The position numbers were made by a program, and so were the translations under genes. 64,000 nucleotides of DNA from Epiperipatus broadwayi (lineage: Eukaryota > Onychophora > Udeonychophora > Euonychophora > Peripatidae), in assembly GCA_028023455.1 (NCBI GenBank), contig JAQFVV010012476.1, forward strand, positions 1,901,820 through 1,965,819. Reading direction: 5' to 3'. The notes below the pieces were generated by a model. It ran no database searches. It was given only the letters and a program-made list of their open reading frames with translations, and had not been told where the DNA came from. Shown here piece by piece: positions 1 through 10,895 of this stretch (position 1 is the first letter of the stretch; every line of letters starts with the position of its first letter).

Positions 1-780
1 TAAACCTTAACAATTTTTCTAATACAATCATATCAACGATTTTATAAGTATACTGACATAAATTCTTTATCCAAATCTTCTGCATACTATACTACCTTTC
101 TCACCCATCTTGTTGTGTGTCCTTTACCCATAACCCAATTAAATACTATTTTGGATATTTTCTTATTATCCATAAACTGCAATCTACTGAACATTTTCCT
201 TTTGATTTTTGCATCTCTCTTATAAAAACTCGACCATTCAATTTCTCCTTGAATTGCCTCCTTTGTTATTCACACATGCATCTAATGCATATCTTTCTAC
301 TTCTCTTTGTTCTACTAACTATCTATAAGATACTGATCTCTTCAAATTTTTTTCAATTAAAAAATCAATAATCTTCATTATTTAAACATTTCTATGCTAA
401 TATGAGTTACAGTATGGGAAAACATCATTCTAAAGCTGTGGAATTACCATGCTTTTTCTGAAAAAAACACCCAAAGATTCTAAATAAATATGAGAGTAAT
501 TAAGCTAGTAACTACATGATTTAGTGCAGTGGTAGGAGACAGATTGTAGCACTCAAAATCCATGAATTACAGCCCAGTTATGTTACACCATACCTCAAAT
601 TTCTTATGAACTCTTGTTCAATTAGGATCATTTGGCTATTTATTTGTTAATAATAATTTAATTTTTAGAAAATATATACAATAAAAGTTAATAGATTATA
701 CTGTTCATTGTAATTTTAGTTTTCTGTTTTGTGTGCCTTAAAACATTTTATAATAGCAAATGAAATAAAGTCACACATCA
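1..780. other. No recognisable gene; weak tRNA-like A box
   Basis: AT-rich sequence with no coding region I can support. Near 525-545 the + strand reads TAGTGCAGTGGTAGGAG, which resembles a pol III A box (tRNA D-arm), but no clear B box follows, so a SINE head is only a weak possibility. The open frame at 117-371 has low-complexity codon content and no motif. Confidence 0.3.
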
Positions 781-784
781 CGTG

Positions 785-844
785 ACTTATATATATATAT
801 TGTTTTAATCAAGTACTTATATATATATATTGTTTTAATCAAGT
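785..844 (+). repeat. Tandem duplication, two 30-bp units
   Basis: Two adjacent identical 30-bp units, each with a (TA) run followed by TTGTTTTAATCAAGT. The preceding CACACATCACGTGACTTAT resembles CAGATGTCACATGACTTAT at 62212, which sits next to a foldback repeat there, so this may be the edge of the same dispersed element. Confidence 0.8.
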
Positions 845-1261
845 AAATTATAAATAAATTGAAATAATAGACAGCAGACTTGTTTGGCTACAATTTAATT
901 TAATATCAAATCGATTTTCGTTCACGTATAAATCTTCTCAAGATGTGATTTTTAAAATTAATCATGTGATAGCATTGGTTGTATAATTTACTAAAAAATG
1001 ACTGTAAGAAATAACATATGTGTATAGGAGTATAGTTTATTCATAACTTACAGGCGAATTCGTTTACTTACATTTGTGTTTCATATACATTAAATTATGT
1101 CTATTTGATATTTATATTTTCAAACTGATATTTAATGAGGGCTATATAGAAAGATTATTAAAATTGAAGCTTTGTCTTTATCTTCTAATTGCACAACTGT
1201 AATTTTGAAATGATTTATAGTGTATTTAAATCAGACTAATATATAATAATTATTCTTTATT

Positions 1262-1760
1262 TCCTGCCATGCCATAGACAACTGTTTATAATGATCAAAA
1301 GTTTGACAGGTAGATGTAAGGAAGGAATAGAAAATATTAGGCATTTGTTAATTGAATGTAAATGTTTGAAAACAGAAAGGGCACATATAATGAAGTTATA
1401 GAAGAATAAATATGAAAAAAGTGATTATACAGAAAGTGAATTATTGATTTTTGTGCTGGGTTTGGGAAAAGATAAGGGAGATTTAGATATAAAGGCCATA
1501 GAGTTGACAAAGATTATGTTGTGGAAATGGGATGGAGCAGAATATGGGAAAACTTAGACTGGTGAATGGAAAATAAAGTGGCTAACAGGTTTCTCTGGGC
1601 ATAATTGTTGAGAGATTCTTGACTTTGTTTAAGGAGAAGCTACAGTACATCACATCACATCATGATATGTGTGTTGTTTATTTATAACTTATGGGAGAGT
1701 TTGTTGACTTCTAGTTTGAATTTCATGTGTGTATATGTACCGAATAAATCAAATCAAAAT
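1262..1760 (+). pseudogene. LINE 3' end remnant with zinc-knuckle-like motif
   Basis: The + strand reads a peptide like CKEGIENIRHLLIEC followed by KTERAHI. This matches the pattern of the zf-RVT region at the C terminus of many non-LTR retrotransposons, in which a cysteine pair is followed by ET.EHLL.EC. Stops at about 1400 and 1555 break the frame, so it is a decayed copy. The tail runs through a CATCACATCACATCATG stretch and ends near an AATAAATCAAATCAAA motif at about 1743. The clade is not assigned. Upstream LINE domains are missing, as expected for a 5'-truncated insertion. Confidence 0.55.
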
Positions 1761-1764
1761 TAAA

Positions 1765-2330
1765 ATATTATCTAACAACAAATTAAAAATTCACCTCCAA
1801 TAAATAGGTTTCTTGCGAAGGCAGATTTCTCAAGTGTAAACAATGACACAAGGCAACATTCACGCACAAACACACCTATGTAATAACTAAACATCATAAT
1901 TTCAAATATATACAATTGAAACACCAATAACCACCTCCAACAGAGTTATGTAATCTCATCAACTACGAAAAGATAAAATGGCACCAATCTATCTTTTAGC
2001 TTTGGTGTAATATAAGGTTAGTTTTTTGATATAGTTTTGAACTGTAAAGTGACATTAGTATATTACTTTAATTTATGTGCAGATTAAATGATCTGAAATC
2101 CCCATTAATATATTAATGGCGATTTTAGATTTTTTAGTCTGCGCATAAGTTAAAACAATAGATCAAATTCATTCTATAGCTTAAAACTATTTATTTTATC
2201 TTTTTATAGTTTTTGATGTTACATAACTCAGTGGGATATAGTTACTTCTGTTTCAATTTCATCATATATATATATATTAGTAATGCGTGTGTTAGTTTTA
2301 AACTTTTCTCGACAAAATGTGATTCAATAT
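1765..2330. other. Gene-free stretch with a short foldback at 2070-2152
   Basis: No coding signal. About 2070-2152 contains an imperfect inverted repeat (arms about 40 bp, near-zero loop centred on CCATTAATATATTAATGG) that could form a hairpin. The rest is AT-rich without recognised content. Confidence 0.45.
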
Positions 2331-2332
2331 AA

Positions 2333-2580
2333 ATAATACATACAACATGTATACTAAGAAAAATGTGTTTAATACTTTAAAATAAAAATGTTAAATACAT
2401 CAACATAACGCTGAGTATGCTTTCGACTTCCAAGTAGTAATACTCATATCTTAGTATACCTATAACTATAACTACCAGTTAGTCAAAGCATTCCCAGCAT
2501 ACTGTATTGATGTATTTAACATTTTTATTTTAAAGTATTAAACAAGCGTTTTTTATTATACATGTTGTATGTACTACTTA
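2333..2580. repeat. Foldback element with about 72-bp inverted arms
   Basis: The left arm (2333-2404) and right arm (2507-2580) are near-perfect reverse complements: TACTTTAAAATAAAAATGTT on the left answers AACATTTTTATTTTAAAGTA on the right. The spacer is about 100 bp. There is no coding capacity, so it is MITE-like or foldback-like. A weaker relative may lie at 12200-12360, which shares the ATACATAC start and a GCATGCTTTC-type spacer. Confidence 0.75.
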
Positions 2581-2753
2581 TATCATAATAACATGTATGT
2601 AAATTTATTGAAAATAAAGACCTCTCCAACTATCACATAAACAATATTAAAATTAAAACAAAACAAAACAGAGAAAGTCATAGTCAAACAAAATGAGAGT
2701 CATTTTGTCTGGAATTTAAATGGAAAACAAGCTTTAGCAACACTAAATAAACT

Positions 2754-3175
2754 TAAATGTAATTTAGAAGGGATACTTTCAAGCTCCCTATAGCTATCTA
2801 CATCATCTTATAAACTAAAACACATAATCACATACGTGTAAAAAAGATAAATAATCTCCAATACGTATCTTTTGTGCTGAACCAGCACTCAGCAGTTATT
2901 CCAGAGCATTATTTCCCCCTCACATATATAATCAGTTCTCAGTTTTATATTAAGATAGCAAATCTTCAAACTTTAAAGACCAGGTTTCAATCTTCTCCAC
3001 CTTCCAGCTCTTCAGCTGTCCATATCATTGAAAACATGATGACCAACACTTAAAGCCCATGCTGATGCCAATATTGTTGTTATATCCATGTTGATTTTAA
3101 GTTACTCTGACTCCTCATGTACATGATCTAATATATCCACTTAAATACAGAGAAGAGAGATGGGCAGAATTTAGA
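2754..3175 (-). repeat. HHR repeat family 1, unit 1
   Basis: One copy of a dispersed roughly 400-bp repeat. It reads in minus from the GATGGGCAGAAT edge through the CATCATGTTTTC region, a GAAGAGCTGG block, the hammerhead-like core and ends near CCCTTCTAAATTACATT. It shares its whole order of blocks with the copies at 3222, 3546, 8586, 9808, 10896, 11322 and 35186. It has no open reading frame. Confidence 0.8.
2851..2912 (-). ncRNA. Hammerhead ribozyme remnant, family 1
   Basis: In minus the core reads CUGCUGA, hairpin GUGCUGGUUCAGCAC, then AAAAGAUACGU. A6 of CUGA is changed to C and G12 of GAAA is lost, so it is probably inactive, but stem II is still perfectly paired. Confidence 0.6.
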
Positions 3176-3221
3176 ATGAATATGTAATATTTAAAATAAA
3201 AGTATATTGTCAATGCTCAAG

Positions 3222-3545
3222 TTAATGTAATTTAGAAGGGATTTGATCTCAGATTTTCAAACTCCCTACAGCTATCCATTTCATCTTATATAACTAGTAC
3301 ACATGAACATATGTATGTAAAGAAGATAAATGATCTCCAATATACATAATTGGTGCTGAACCAGCACTCATTAGTTGTCCTGATCATCATCTTCCACACA
3401 CATATATAATCACTGCTCAGTATTATATTCAGAAATCTTCAAACTTTAAGCAACAGTCTTCACTCTTTTTCACCCTCCAACTCTTGAGCCATCCATATCA
3501 ATGAAAGTCTGATTAGCTGTCCATACCATTGAAAATCTGATGACG
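3222..3545 (-). repeat. HHR repeat family 1, unit 2 (left arm of a palindrome)
   Basis: A second minus copy of family 1, from AATGTAATTTAGAAGGG to the GAAAATCTGATG centre. Together with the plus copy at 3546-3842 it makes a large imperfect palindrome of roughly 300-bp arms. Confidence 0.8.
3330..3390 (-). ncRNA. Hammerhead ribozyme remnant, family 1
   Basis: In minus the core reads CUAAUGA, stem II GUGCUGGUUCAGCAC, then CAAU instead of GAAA. Two invariant positions are broken, so activity is unlikely. The outer stem I strands AUGAUC and GAUCAU still pair. Confidence 0.6.
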
Positions 3546-3842
3546 AACATCAGATTTTTAATATGGATACGTTGAAGAGTTGGAGGGTGGAGAAAATTAA
3601 AGTCTTTTCATTAAAGTTTGAAGATTTGCTATCTTAATATTAAACTGAAGACTGATTATATATGTGTGTGGGAGATGATGATCTGGACCAACTGATGGGT
3701 GCTGGTTTAGCACAAAATACTTATATTGAAGATCATTTATCTTTTTCATATGTACGTGGTCATGTGTATCAATTGTATAAGATAAAGTGATAGCTGACAG
3801 GAGTTTAAAAGTCTGAGTTCAAATCCCTTCTAAATTATATAA
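3546..3842 (+). repeat. HHR repeat family 1, unit 3 (right arm of a palindrome)
   Basis: A plus copy of family 1. It begins at the CATCAGATTTTTAATATGG block and ends at AAATCCCTTCTAAATTATAT, inverted with respect to unit 2 directly upstream. Confidence 0.8.
3678..3736 (+). ncRNA. Hammerhead ribozyme remnant, family 1
   Basis: The core reads CUGAUGG (A9 changed to G) at 3692-3698, stem II GUGCUGGUUUAGCAC, then AAAA in place of GAAA. Outer stem I strands AUGAUC and GAUCAU are fully complementary, which is the G-C form of a pair that is A-U at 8849-8907. Confidence 0.65.
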
Positions 3843-3844
3843 AG

Positions 3845-4233
3845 TTCATCATAGACAATACACTTGTATTTAAATATTACAATACTAAATGAGAAAATAA
3901 AATTATAATCATTGTAGATGTGTAACAAGACTTATTGGTACGTATTGCTTTGTATTACCTTACGCACTTGAGAAATGTACTTTTGCAGGAAAAATGTTTG
4001 GTAGTGAATTTTTAATTTGATGTTGGCTAGTATTTAATTTTGATTTGAGGCAGTTAGCAGTTTGTTATTATATATGATTGTGCAATAGTATACCTAATGG
4101 ATCTATAATTACTGCTAAATAACTTAGTAAAGGATTGGAATTTTTATACTTCACGTATGCATTTGTATTGTTGCACTTTGGTTAGAATTATTTCCATATA
4201 TTTGTGGTTAAGTTTTATATTGATCTGATTAGC
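3845..4233. other. Gene-free stretch
   Basis: AT-rich DNA without open frames, repeats or motifs that I recognise. Confidence 0.5.
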
Positions 4234-4411
4234 AAATTGATATTCGCTTTTCGATTAGAGAAAAATGTTATCTAACAAACTTTTATATAAACATTTAAAA
4301 GTAAGCCGCATACATCATAAAAAAATTGATATTCTCTTTTCGATTAGAGAAAAATGTTATCTAACAAACTTTTATATAAACATTTAAAAGTAAGCCGCAT
4401 ACATCATAAAA
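4234..4411 (+). repeat. Recent 89-bp tandem duplication
   Basis: Two nearly identical units start at 4234 and 4323 (AAATTGATATTCGC and AAATTGATATTCTC). Only about one base differs over the shared part, so the duplication is young compared with the decayed repeats nearby. Confidence 0.85.
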
Positions 4412-5150
4412 AAATATAAATTTATTTTATATTAAAAACCTTTGTTTAATAAAAAATCTCTATTTCACTTTTTTGTTTCAAAAGTTTTAGGTAATACAAT
4501 AACTTCTTCCCATATGAACGAAGTGTATGTGTTAGTAAACTAGTTTTAAATATATATTTTTTTGTTTCGTTTTAAAGGAAGTTTTTTTTTTTAAACAGTT
4601 TCCCTTTAAGAACTAAACTTGGTCTTTCCTCTGGCAGCAAAGCGGAGAAAAATGAAAGAGTAAATGAAGCAGAAAATTAAAAATTTATATGCAGAATTTA
4701 TACGTGTATTAAGCTTTCAACTTTTTTAAAATGTAATTTGCAACCTCATCTATGGAATTAATAGTCATTTCTTTATAACTTGGCTTACGGCACATTTGTG
4801 TAAATACTTGACGATGGGGCGGGATTACTTTAGATTTGGGCGATTCACCCAAACGTGACTTTATTAACATATAAAGATGGAATTCTATAAAAGCATTTTA
4901 ATTTTCTTTAACGAAAAGCATTATGTTGTTTTTAATCAAAAGTAATCAAATAATTTGAGAAAATGAAAAAAAAAAACATATTCGCTGATAGCTTGCATCT
5001 AGTAGATTTTTCACTTCGTATTTATCTATTTGTAGCGGTGCGTGTGTGTGTGTCCAAAGGAGTAATTATAGAAATGATAAAATCAGTAAAATTCAAATGT
5101 TCTGGCGGGAGACATTTCAAATGAATGCACAATTCTTAAATAAACGCAAC
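4412..5150. other. Gene-free stretch
   Basis: AT-rich sequence including oligo-T runs. No coding signal or repeat recognised. Confidence 0.45.
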
Positions 5151-5184
5151 AGCAGCAACGTAAGATATTTGAAAAGCTATTTAA

Positions 5185-5215
5185 CAATCTAAGGTTCGAA
5201 TCCGGGTGAAAGTTA
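5185..5215 (+). other. Possible pol III B box (SINE fragment)
   Basis: AAGGTTCGAATCCGGGTG contains a perfect B-box consensus (GGTTCGAATCC, tRNA T-arm). I could not find a matching A box within tRNA distance, so this is at most a fragment of a tRNA-derived SINE. Confidence 0.3.
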
Positions 5216-5257
5216 GAAGTCATTTAACGCTGTTTAAAATTATCAAGTAAACTTGTA

Positions 5258-5427
5258 AAGTGTTTTCAGATAAACCATTACCTACCATTAGTCAGCTCTA
5301 TGCTTAAATAGAGGATGTAACCGCTCAAAATATCAGTACTCAGGTTTCCAGATAAACCATAGCCAATCAGTAGGCATGTCTATGGTTAGATGGAGGATGT
5401 AACCGCTTTAAAATATCAGTACTCAGA
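5258..5427 (+). repeat. Tandem repeat, two units of about 83 bp
   Basis: Two diverged units share CAGATAAACCAT, GAGGATGTAACCGCT and AATATCAGTACTCAG. The second begins near 5343. Confidence 0.75.
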
Positions 5428-5507
5428 AAGTATCTATCCAACAAAGTATAAAAGTATCAATAAAATATAAGCATTAAGCAATATTTGTTAATAACAACAA
5501 TGCCCTG

Positions 5508-5635
5508 TGTGGTTTGGCATAGTTGGTAGAATAACCAACTTGGGATTGGGAGGTCCCTTGATTGATTCTGGTGTTTGCAGATCTGACTCTCTATCATGAG
5601 CTTCCGAGCAATAAAGCTACATGACTTTTTTTTAA
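5508..5635 (+). repeat. tRNA-derived SINE copy
   Basis: The head has an A-box-like GGCATAGTTGGTAGAATA and a B-box-like TTGATTGATTC spaced as in a tRNA. The body ends in GAGCTTCCGAGCAATAAAG, CTACATGA and a run of T. The tail matches the minus-strand repeats at 46093-46225 and 46900-47045 (GAACTCCCAAGCCATAAAG then TCACATGA), so this is a family and not a tRNA gene. The acceptor stem is not preserved. SINEs are pol III transcribed and depend on a partner LINE. Confidence 0.65.
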
Positions 5636-5774
5636 TATCAGTAATAACATACCTGAATTCTTTTATGCTTGCATATATGCTTCCAAGAACAAATTGCCTT
5701 TACTTTATTCTAGACCCACTTAGTATAAGCCTGAGTAAACATTTTGATACCAGATGATATAATGTTGAAAATTT

Positions 5775-5822
5775 CCCATCTCCAGACCAGTTTCTGGCAT
5801 TTGCTGTCATCAGCAAAGACTA
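5775..5822 (-). ncRNA. Hammerhead ribozyme, family 2, core intact but weak stem II
   Basis: In minus: CUGAUGA, then CAGCAAAUGCCA, then GAAA, CUG, GUC. The core bases CUGAUGA and GAAA and the GUC cleavage triplet are present, and stem III is the two-pair AC/GU form. Stem I (GUCUUUG with UGGAGAU) pairs over seven positions if G-U wobbles are allowed. Stem II pairs badly, so activity is doubtful. Confidence 0.55.
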
Positions 5823-5829
5823 AACGCCA

Positions 5830-6850
5830 GATCTATATGTAAGCCACAAAACATTTCAGTTTACAGCAGTGGTTTTAGAGTAGGGTGAAAATAAATGAGA
5901 AAGCATGAAAAGATCATGTGATTCTTTTTGCATAATATCTTCTAGTCAAAGAATAGAAGTAGCCTACAATTGCCACAAAAATGTATAGAATCTGATCTGA
6001 TATCAGAACTATATAGCTATCTAAGTGAGTTAGTCTGAGTTTTTATTTTTAATTTCAAGTTAATAGTTTCAATAGTATAAAAAGAATAAAAGAAAAGAAG
6101 CACATTGATTCCAGTTTTGAATTTTAGTCTTCAGTGATGAAGGCAAAAGCCACAAATCACATGATTTGGAGATAACAATATCTTTATATAATCTGATATG
6201 CATTTATTAAGCAATCTTATAGTGGACGGTTCTAAATGCATGAAAAAAAACAACTCTTCAAATATTTGATTATGTTTTATAAACATAAACCATTGTTTTA
6301 CTTTTCAAGTGATTTTTATTTTGGCAGGTTAACTTCAGGTAAAAAGAACTGTGGACAGAAATTCTCAGTGTGGTTACCATTCTTGAATCAGATCTGGCTA
6401 AAAAATAAAACATGGAAGAAATACTATAAAAACTTTTATTATTTATCAATTGATTGGTGAGAAATAGGTTACATAGGTTTTTTTTTATTTTTTTATACAT
6501 ATGATAAAACAAAAACAGGTTTTACTCTACTGCCCTCTATAGTAATATTAAGGCGTCTGTGATTACCAGATGATAGGGCATTTAAACCTTTATCACTAGA
6601 CTGGTTTTTGACTTCTGCCTTTATGAATAAGACTTGGGATTCATAGCTGGCAGTAATGCATTTTTATGCAACCTGCAATCTCATTTAACTCTATTTAACT
6701 GTTAAAGCTATAGCTTGAACAATTTAAACAGCCCAAGGCTTTGAACCCAAAACAATTTTCTTAAACTGTTATACAAAGCTGACTCCAGATCAGCAGCTAC
6801 CTTTTTAGTATTAAGTATAGATAAAAAAATAATTAATCTGTTTTAAATAT
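5830..6850. other. Gene-free stretch with one HHR remnant
   Basis: Apart from the ribozyme remnant at 6126-6170, the region is AT-rich. The overlapping open frames at 6236-6460 (+) and 6270-6512 (-) have no recognisable motif and are taken as chance. Confidence 0.45.
6126..6170 (+). ncRNA. Hammerhead ribozyme remnant, family 2
   Basis: Plus strand: GUGAUGA (C3 changed to G), stem II GGC-AAAA-GCC well paired, then CAAA for GAAA and a stem III of AUCACAUGAU type. Broken at two core positions. Confidence 0.45.
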
Positions 6851-6856
6851 ATATGC

Positions 6857-7094
6857 ACAGATAGATAGATGAATAGATAGTGAAAAAATAGATAAACAGA
6901 ATCAGACAAATAATAGGTAGACAGACAGACAGTTAAATAATTCGATAAGTAGATAAATAGAGAGATGGATAGATAAATAGAAAGAAAAATAGGTAGATAG
7001 ACAGTAAAATAGCTAGATAGATAGACAGGAAGACAAAAAGATAGATAGATGGAAAGGTAGACAGATAGATAAATAATGATAGACAGACAAACAA

Positions 7095-7156
<62 letters not shown>

Positions 7157-7160
7157 GGAT
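6857..7160 (+). repeat. GATA-type microsatellite
   Basis: Imperfect GATA/GACA repeats grade into a perfect (GATA)n tract at about 7095-7156. The apparent ORF rich in Leu-Ser-Ile on the other strand is only this repeat translated. Confidence 0.95.
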
Positions 7161-8585
7161 GTATGGATGGAAATTACAATCAAACTTTTATATTTCAAAT
7201 ATTGTGTTGGAAAGAAAGATCATGCTAATATAGAAATAGCTTCAAAGGTTATTTTAATCCTGCAGAATTTTTTAGCTTTACATATTACCTACACAATAGA
7301 TATTGTTACTTATACTCTTTGGGGTTTATTTGGTTTTTTTTTTTGAAGTGCATATAATGTCTACAACCATATAATTTGAAACGTAAGAGAGCAGCATTTT
7401 AACTCAAACAATAAATCATTGTAACCTTAATACTATATTAATTTTTTGTGTTTTTTACAATTTGTAACATTAAGTAGCTTCTTTAATTGATTTAAAATAA
7501 TTTAAATTTTGTGTTTTTGAATATAGATACCCAGTCCACTGGAAGGTCAAAACTTCTCCAAGCTTAACCCAGTTTCAATTGATCCCTATCCATAACTTAA
7601 GCAACTTCAATTAAATGATAGTTTTATTTTGCTATTATTTATTAATATTTTTCTATGATGCTAATCTTATAAGTGACTCTGTATATACATCTAGGGGGAG
7701 AGAGAACTTTTATATAGAAAGAGACAGATAATGTATATTAGTGGTATAAAAGAGAAAAAAAATTTTTTTTGCATTAATCAAAATAGAGTTAACTTTTTCT
7801 TAACACGCTCACGTGCCCACATATTCTCTTTATTCTTTAACTTTATACACTATATTCGACTTTTAAATTAATTTCATTTCTAGTTAATGATTTTCTCCAC
7901 CTTTTATTCTCGATATATTTTGAAAATTCCTGATCTATGGCTTCGTAAATACTGTTCAACATATGTAAAAATTTTCCCAGAATGCTCGAATCTTTTCACT
8001 ATAAGGCATCTTTCCTAAACAGAATATTTAGAGTTCTCATATTTTATTAATATTACTTTAAAATAGCTTTCTCACATTCATATCTAACAAAGATGTATAA
8101 ATATATTAATAAAACTACTTGTTGTATATAATCCTGCACGGACGATGGTCAGATAAATTACTATTGATTCTTGATAGATATAGAGAGTTGTTATATATTT
8201 TCATACCTTGAATTAAATTATATATACGCTTGCCATTTATAAATATAACAAAAGAAAACAACTGTATAAGCTAATCTGTGGTATACATAAATAATACATA
8301 TATTTTAGTTCTCTAGTATGTTAATAAATATCTTAAGAATACTGACTTTAGTTTGTTCTGGAAATCTAGAATACTTTTGGTTAGTTATAGCTTTTTTTTA
8401 TATCCTATCCTCACTTACAGGTTTTCCGTAAAAGCAGTTAATATTTACTTCTTTGAAGATCTTGAGATAATTTTTGTGCTGAAACTGAAATGTCTCTTCC
8501 AAAAAAACGTAGACAAATGTGCAATAAAATATTTCTTTAGGAAATTCGTCATCATTTATTTGCTTTACATGCCTAATATATAGGG
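7160..8585. other. Gene-free stretch
   Basis: AT-rich DNA. I see no coding region, repeat unit or RNA gene. The short frames at 7155-7346 and 8353-8610 lack motifs. Confidence 0.4.
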
Positions 8586-8990
8586 TAGAGATGTCTGCCC
8601 ATCCTTGCATATGTATTAAAATGGATTATGTCCTGTACATGTGGGGTTCAGATTGATTTTAGGTCAACATGGGTGTGACAAGAATCTCGGCTTCAGGGTG
8701 GCCTTTGAGCATTCCATCATCAGATTTTCAATTGGATGGACGGTTGAAGAGTTGGAGTGTGAAGTAGATTGAAGCCTGTCCATTAAAGTAAGAAGATTGT
8801 CTATCTTAATATATATCTGAGCACTTATAGTATATATGTGTAGAGATGATAATCTGGATCAACTGATGATTGCTGGTTTAGCATGAAATACGTATATTGG
8901 TGATTATTTATCTTTTCAGCATATATGTGTTTAAGTGTATCAGTGTTATTAGATAGAGTGGAGAGTGGTGGATCATGTGAAAGTCTGTGC
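8586..8990 (+). repeat. HHR repeat family 1, unit 4
   Basis: A full-looking plus copy from AGAGATGTCTGCCCATCC through GGTCAACATGGGTGTGAC, the GATTTTCAATTGGATGG block and the hammerhead core, to a GATAGAGTGGAGAGTGG end. It has the same block order as the unit at 9808, with which it shares an ATATATAGACA(C/T)AGGTATATAATAAGC border motif (about 9010-9050 and 9752-9785). Confidence 0.8.
8849..8907 (+). ncRNA. Hammerhead ribozyme, family 1, core bases intact
   Basis: CUGAUGA, stem II UUGCUGGUUUAGCAU, GAAA, stem III AU/AU with loop ACGU, cleavage site UA followed by UUGG. Outer stem I strands AUAAUC and GAUUAU pair perfectly, the A-U version of the G-C pair seen at 3678-3736. The closing pair of stem II (10.1/11.1) is U-U instead of G-C, which would weaken the fold. 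Confidence 0.7.
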
Positions 8991-9059
8991 TCATATACCC
9001 TATATATATATATATAGACACAGGTATATAATAAGCCTGTGTTTCAATTATTTCACATG

Positions 9060-9690
9060 CCTAATGTACCAAAAAAAACACACACACATTGATTCTATCA
9101 CATGACCCCAGCTTACACTAAATGGGTTAGTGAAAGAAAAATGTAGGGTGCTTTTAAAAAAGACATTTCATTTTATTTCATCCATCAAGTAGAAAATATA
9201 CTTTGAATCTCATATTATTTAAAACCAACACATTCTTGAAAGGTATGAATAAAGGCATTTGAAAAAGTAAATGAGCTCCAAAATACATTATATTCTAAAC
9301 CACATTTTAGTCAGCCAGGTTCAATACCTTATTCATGGTTTTATCATTTATTCAGTATTTATCAATACCAAATTATTGCACTTTGATTTACAAGTTTCAA
9401 ATTTTTTTGCAGTCACAACTTTGACACCCTCCATTTCAGACAAACACAATAATGATTATTAACAGTCATTTATTAAAATAAAGATTATTCCTAGCCCAAA
9501 AATAAATTTGAAACTGGTTAAAGAAAAATTTTCATTTTTTTAATTAAGCATAAACATCTGGAAAAAGTAAACATCATCTTTGTATTTTCCAGATATAATA
9601 TTTTTTTTAGATTTACTTAAAACTTCCACTCCATCACACTTTTATGAAATACCAGCAATGGTAAATCTTTTGATCTTGCCACATAACGAA
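9060..9690. other. Gene-free stretch
   Basis: AT-rich, with a short CA run at about 9080. No coding motif seen. Confidence 0.4.
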
Positions 9691-9692
9691 AC

Positions 9693-9789
9693 ACACAAGC
9701 TTATTATATACCTGTCTATATATGTAATATATAAGGCATATACCCTATATATTACACATATAGACATAGGTATATAATAAGCTTGTGTA
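9693..9789. repeat. Hairpin-forming inverted repeat, about 45-bp arms
   Basis: Left arm ACACAAGCTTATTATATACC and right arm GGTATATAATAAGCTTGTGT are reverse complements, with TATATGTAATATATAAGG and CCCTATATATTACACATATA completing the arms. A related single arm follows unit 4 at 9000-9050. Confidence 0.8.
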
Positions 9790-9807
9790 TTTCAGTTATT
9801 ACACAGT

Positions 9808-10225
9808 AGAGACGTCTGCCCATCCCTTGTATATGTATTAAATGGATTATGTCCTGTACATGAGAGGTCAGATTGACCTTAGGTTAACATGGGTGTGACA
9901 AAAATCTCGGTCTCAGGGTGGCCTTTAAGTATTTCCATCATCAGATTTTCAATTGGATGGATGGTTAAAGAGTTGGAGGGTGGAGTAGATTGAAGCCTGT
10001 CCATTAAAGTATAAGGTTTGGCTATCTTAATATATATCTGAGCACTTAAAGCATATTTGGGTAGAGATGGTAATCTGGACCAGCTGATGATTGCTGGTTT
10101 AGCATGAAATATGTATATTGGTGATTATTTATCTTTTCAACATATGTGTGTTCAGGTGTATCAGTGTTATGAAATAGTGTGGAGAGTGGTGCAACATGTG
10201 AAAGTCTATGTTAGCATCTCTAAGT
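9808..10225 (+). repeat. HHR repeat family 1, unit 5
   Basis: A plus copy closely similar to unit 4 from AGAGACGTCTGCCCATCCC onward. It ends near GTGAAAGTCTATG. Confidence 0.8.
10070..10128 (+). ncRNA. Hammerhead ribozyme, family 1, core bases intact
   Basis: CUGAUGA, stem II UUGCUGGUUUAGCAU, GAAA, stem III AU/AU with loop AUGU, cleavage site UA then UUGG. Outer stem I strands GUAAUC and GAUUAU pair with one G-U wobble. As in the unit 4 ribozyme, the first stem II pair is U-U. Confidence 0.7.
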
Positions 10226-10229
10226 AAAC

Positions 10230-10890
10230 ATTTCACAATTCCCTTACATCACCATAATAGAGTTGTCATGACCTATCCTTGTGTAATAAATTTGTCATAA
10301 TAGTCCTATATATAATTAATTTAGTTGATATCATTTTAACTTAGAAAATGCAGCTGCCTTCTAGAATCTATATTTATCTTCTTATCACAATATTTTTGTG
10401 GAAATCTAATTACTATTTAATTGTAGACTAAAAACAGGATTTTTCTATTAAATCCCCATCTCTTTTGACTTTAACAATGAAAGCAAGGGTTCAAATCTGG
10501 AATTAATGAAGTCAAGTGCTTGAAACTGATCAATCTGATGGTAGTAATTTTATAACTCCATACCATTTGGTGTCTATTGGTTACTCAATCTTGTAATAGA
10601 TAGCTTAAGAAACAGAGTGAGGATAACTGCTTGTAGAAATATAAGAGTAAGCATTTGAAAGATTATGTAATTGTTTCATGTTTCCCTCATATACATTATA
10701 CATTGTGCATAATAATTCACATTTTGCTAATAAGCTTTAATTACAATAAAATATATATCATTTATTGAATTGCAAGTGTATAGTAGTTCTTGATATATAT
10801 ATATAATACAGATGCTTTTTATGTAGGTAATATGCATATATAAATTAAGATTATAGTATAAACAAAATTTTAAAAAATAATCTAATTATT
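10230..10890. other. Gene-free stretch with a B-box-like motif
   Basis: GGGTTCAAATCTGG at about 10487 resembles a pol III B box, but no A box was found upstream. The remainder is AT-rich without recognised content. Confidence 0.35.
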
Positions 10891-10895
10891 ATTAG

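Noticed and set aside
5508-5635. Functional tRNA gene
   Set aside because: A and B boxes are present but acceptor and anticodon arms do not fold, and the tail is shared with other dispersed copies.
7013-7198. 61-codon minus frame rich in Leu-Ser-Ile-Tyr
   Set aside because: Translated GATA microsatellite; same for 16270-16464.
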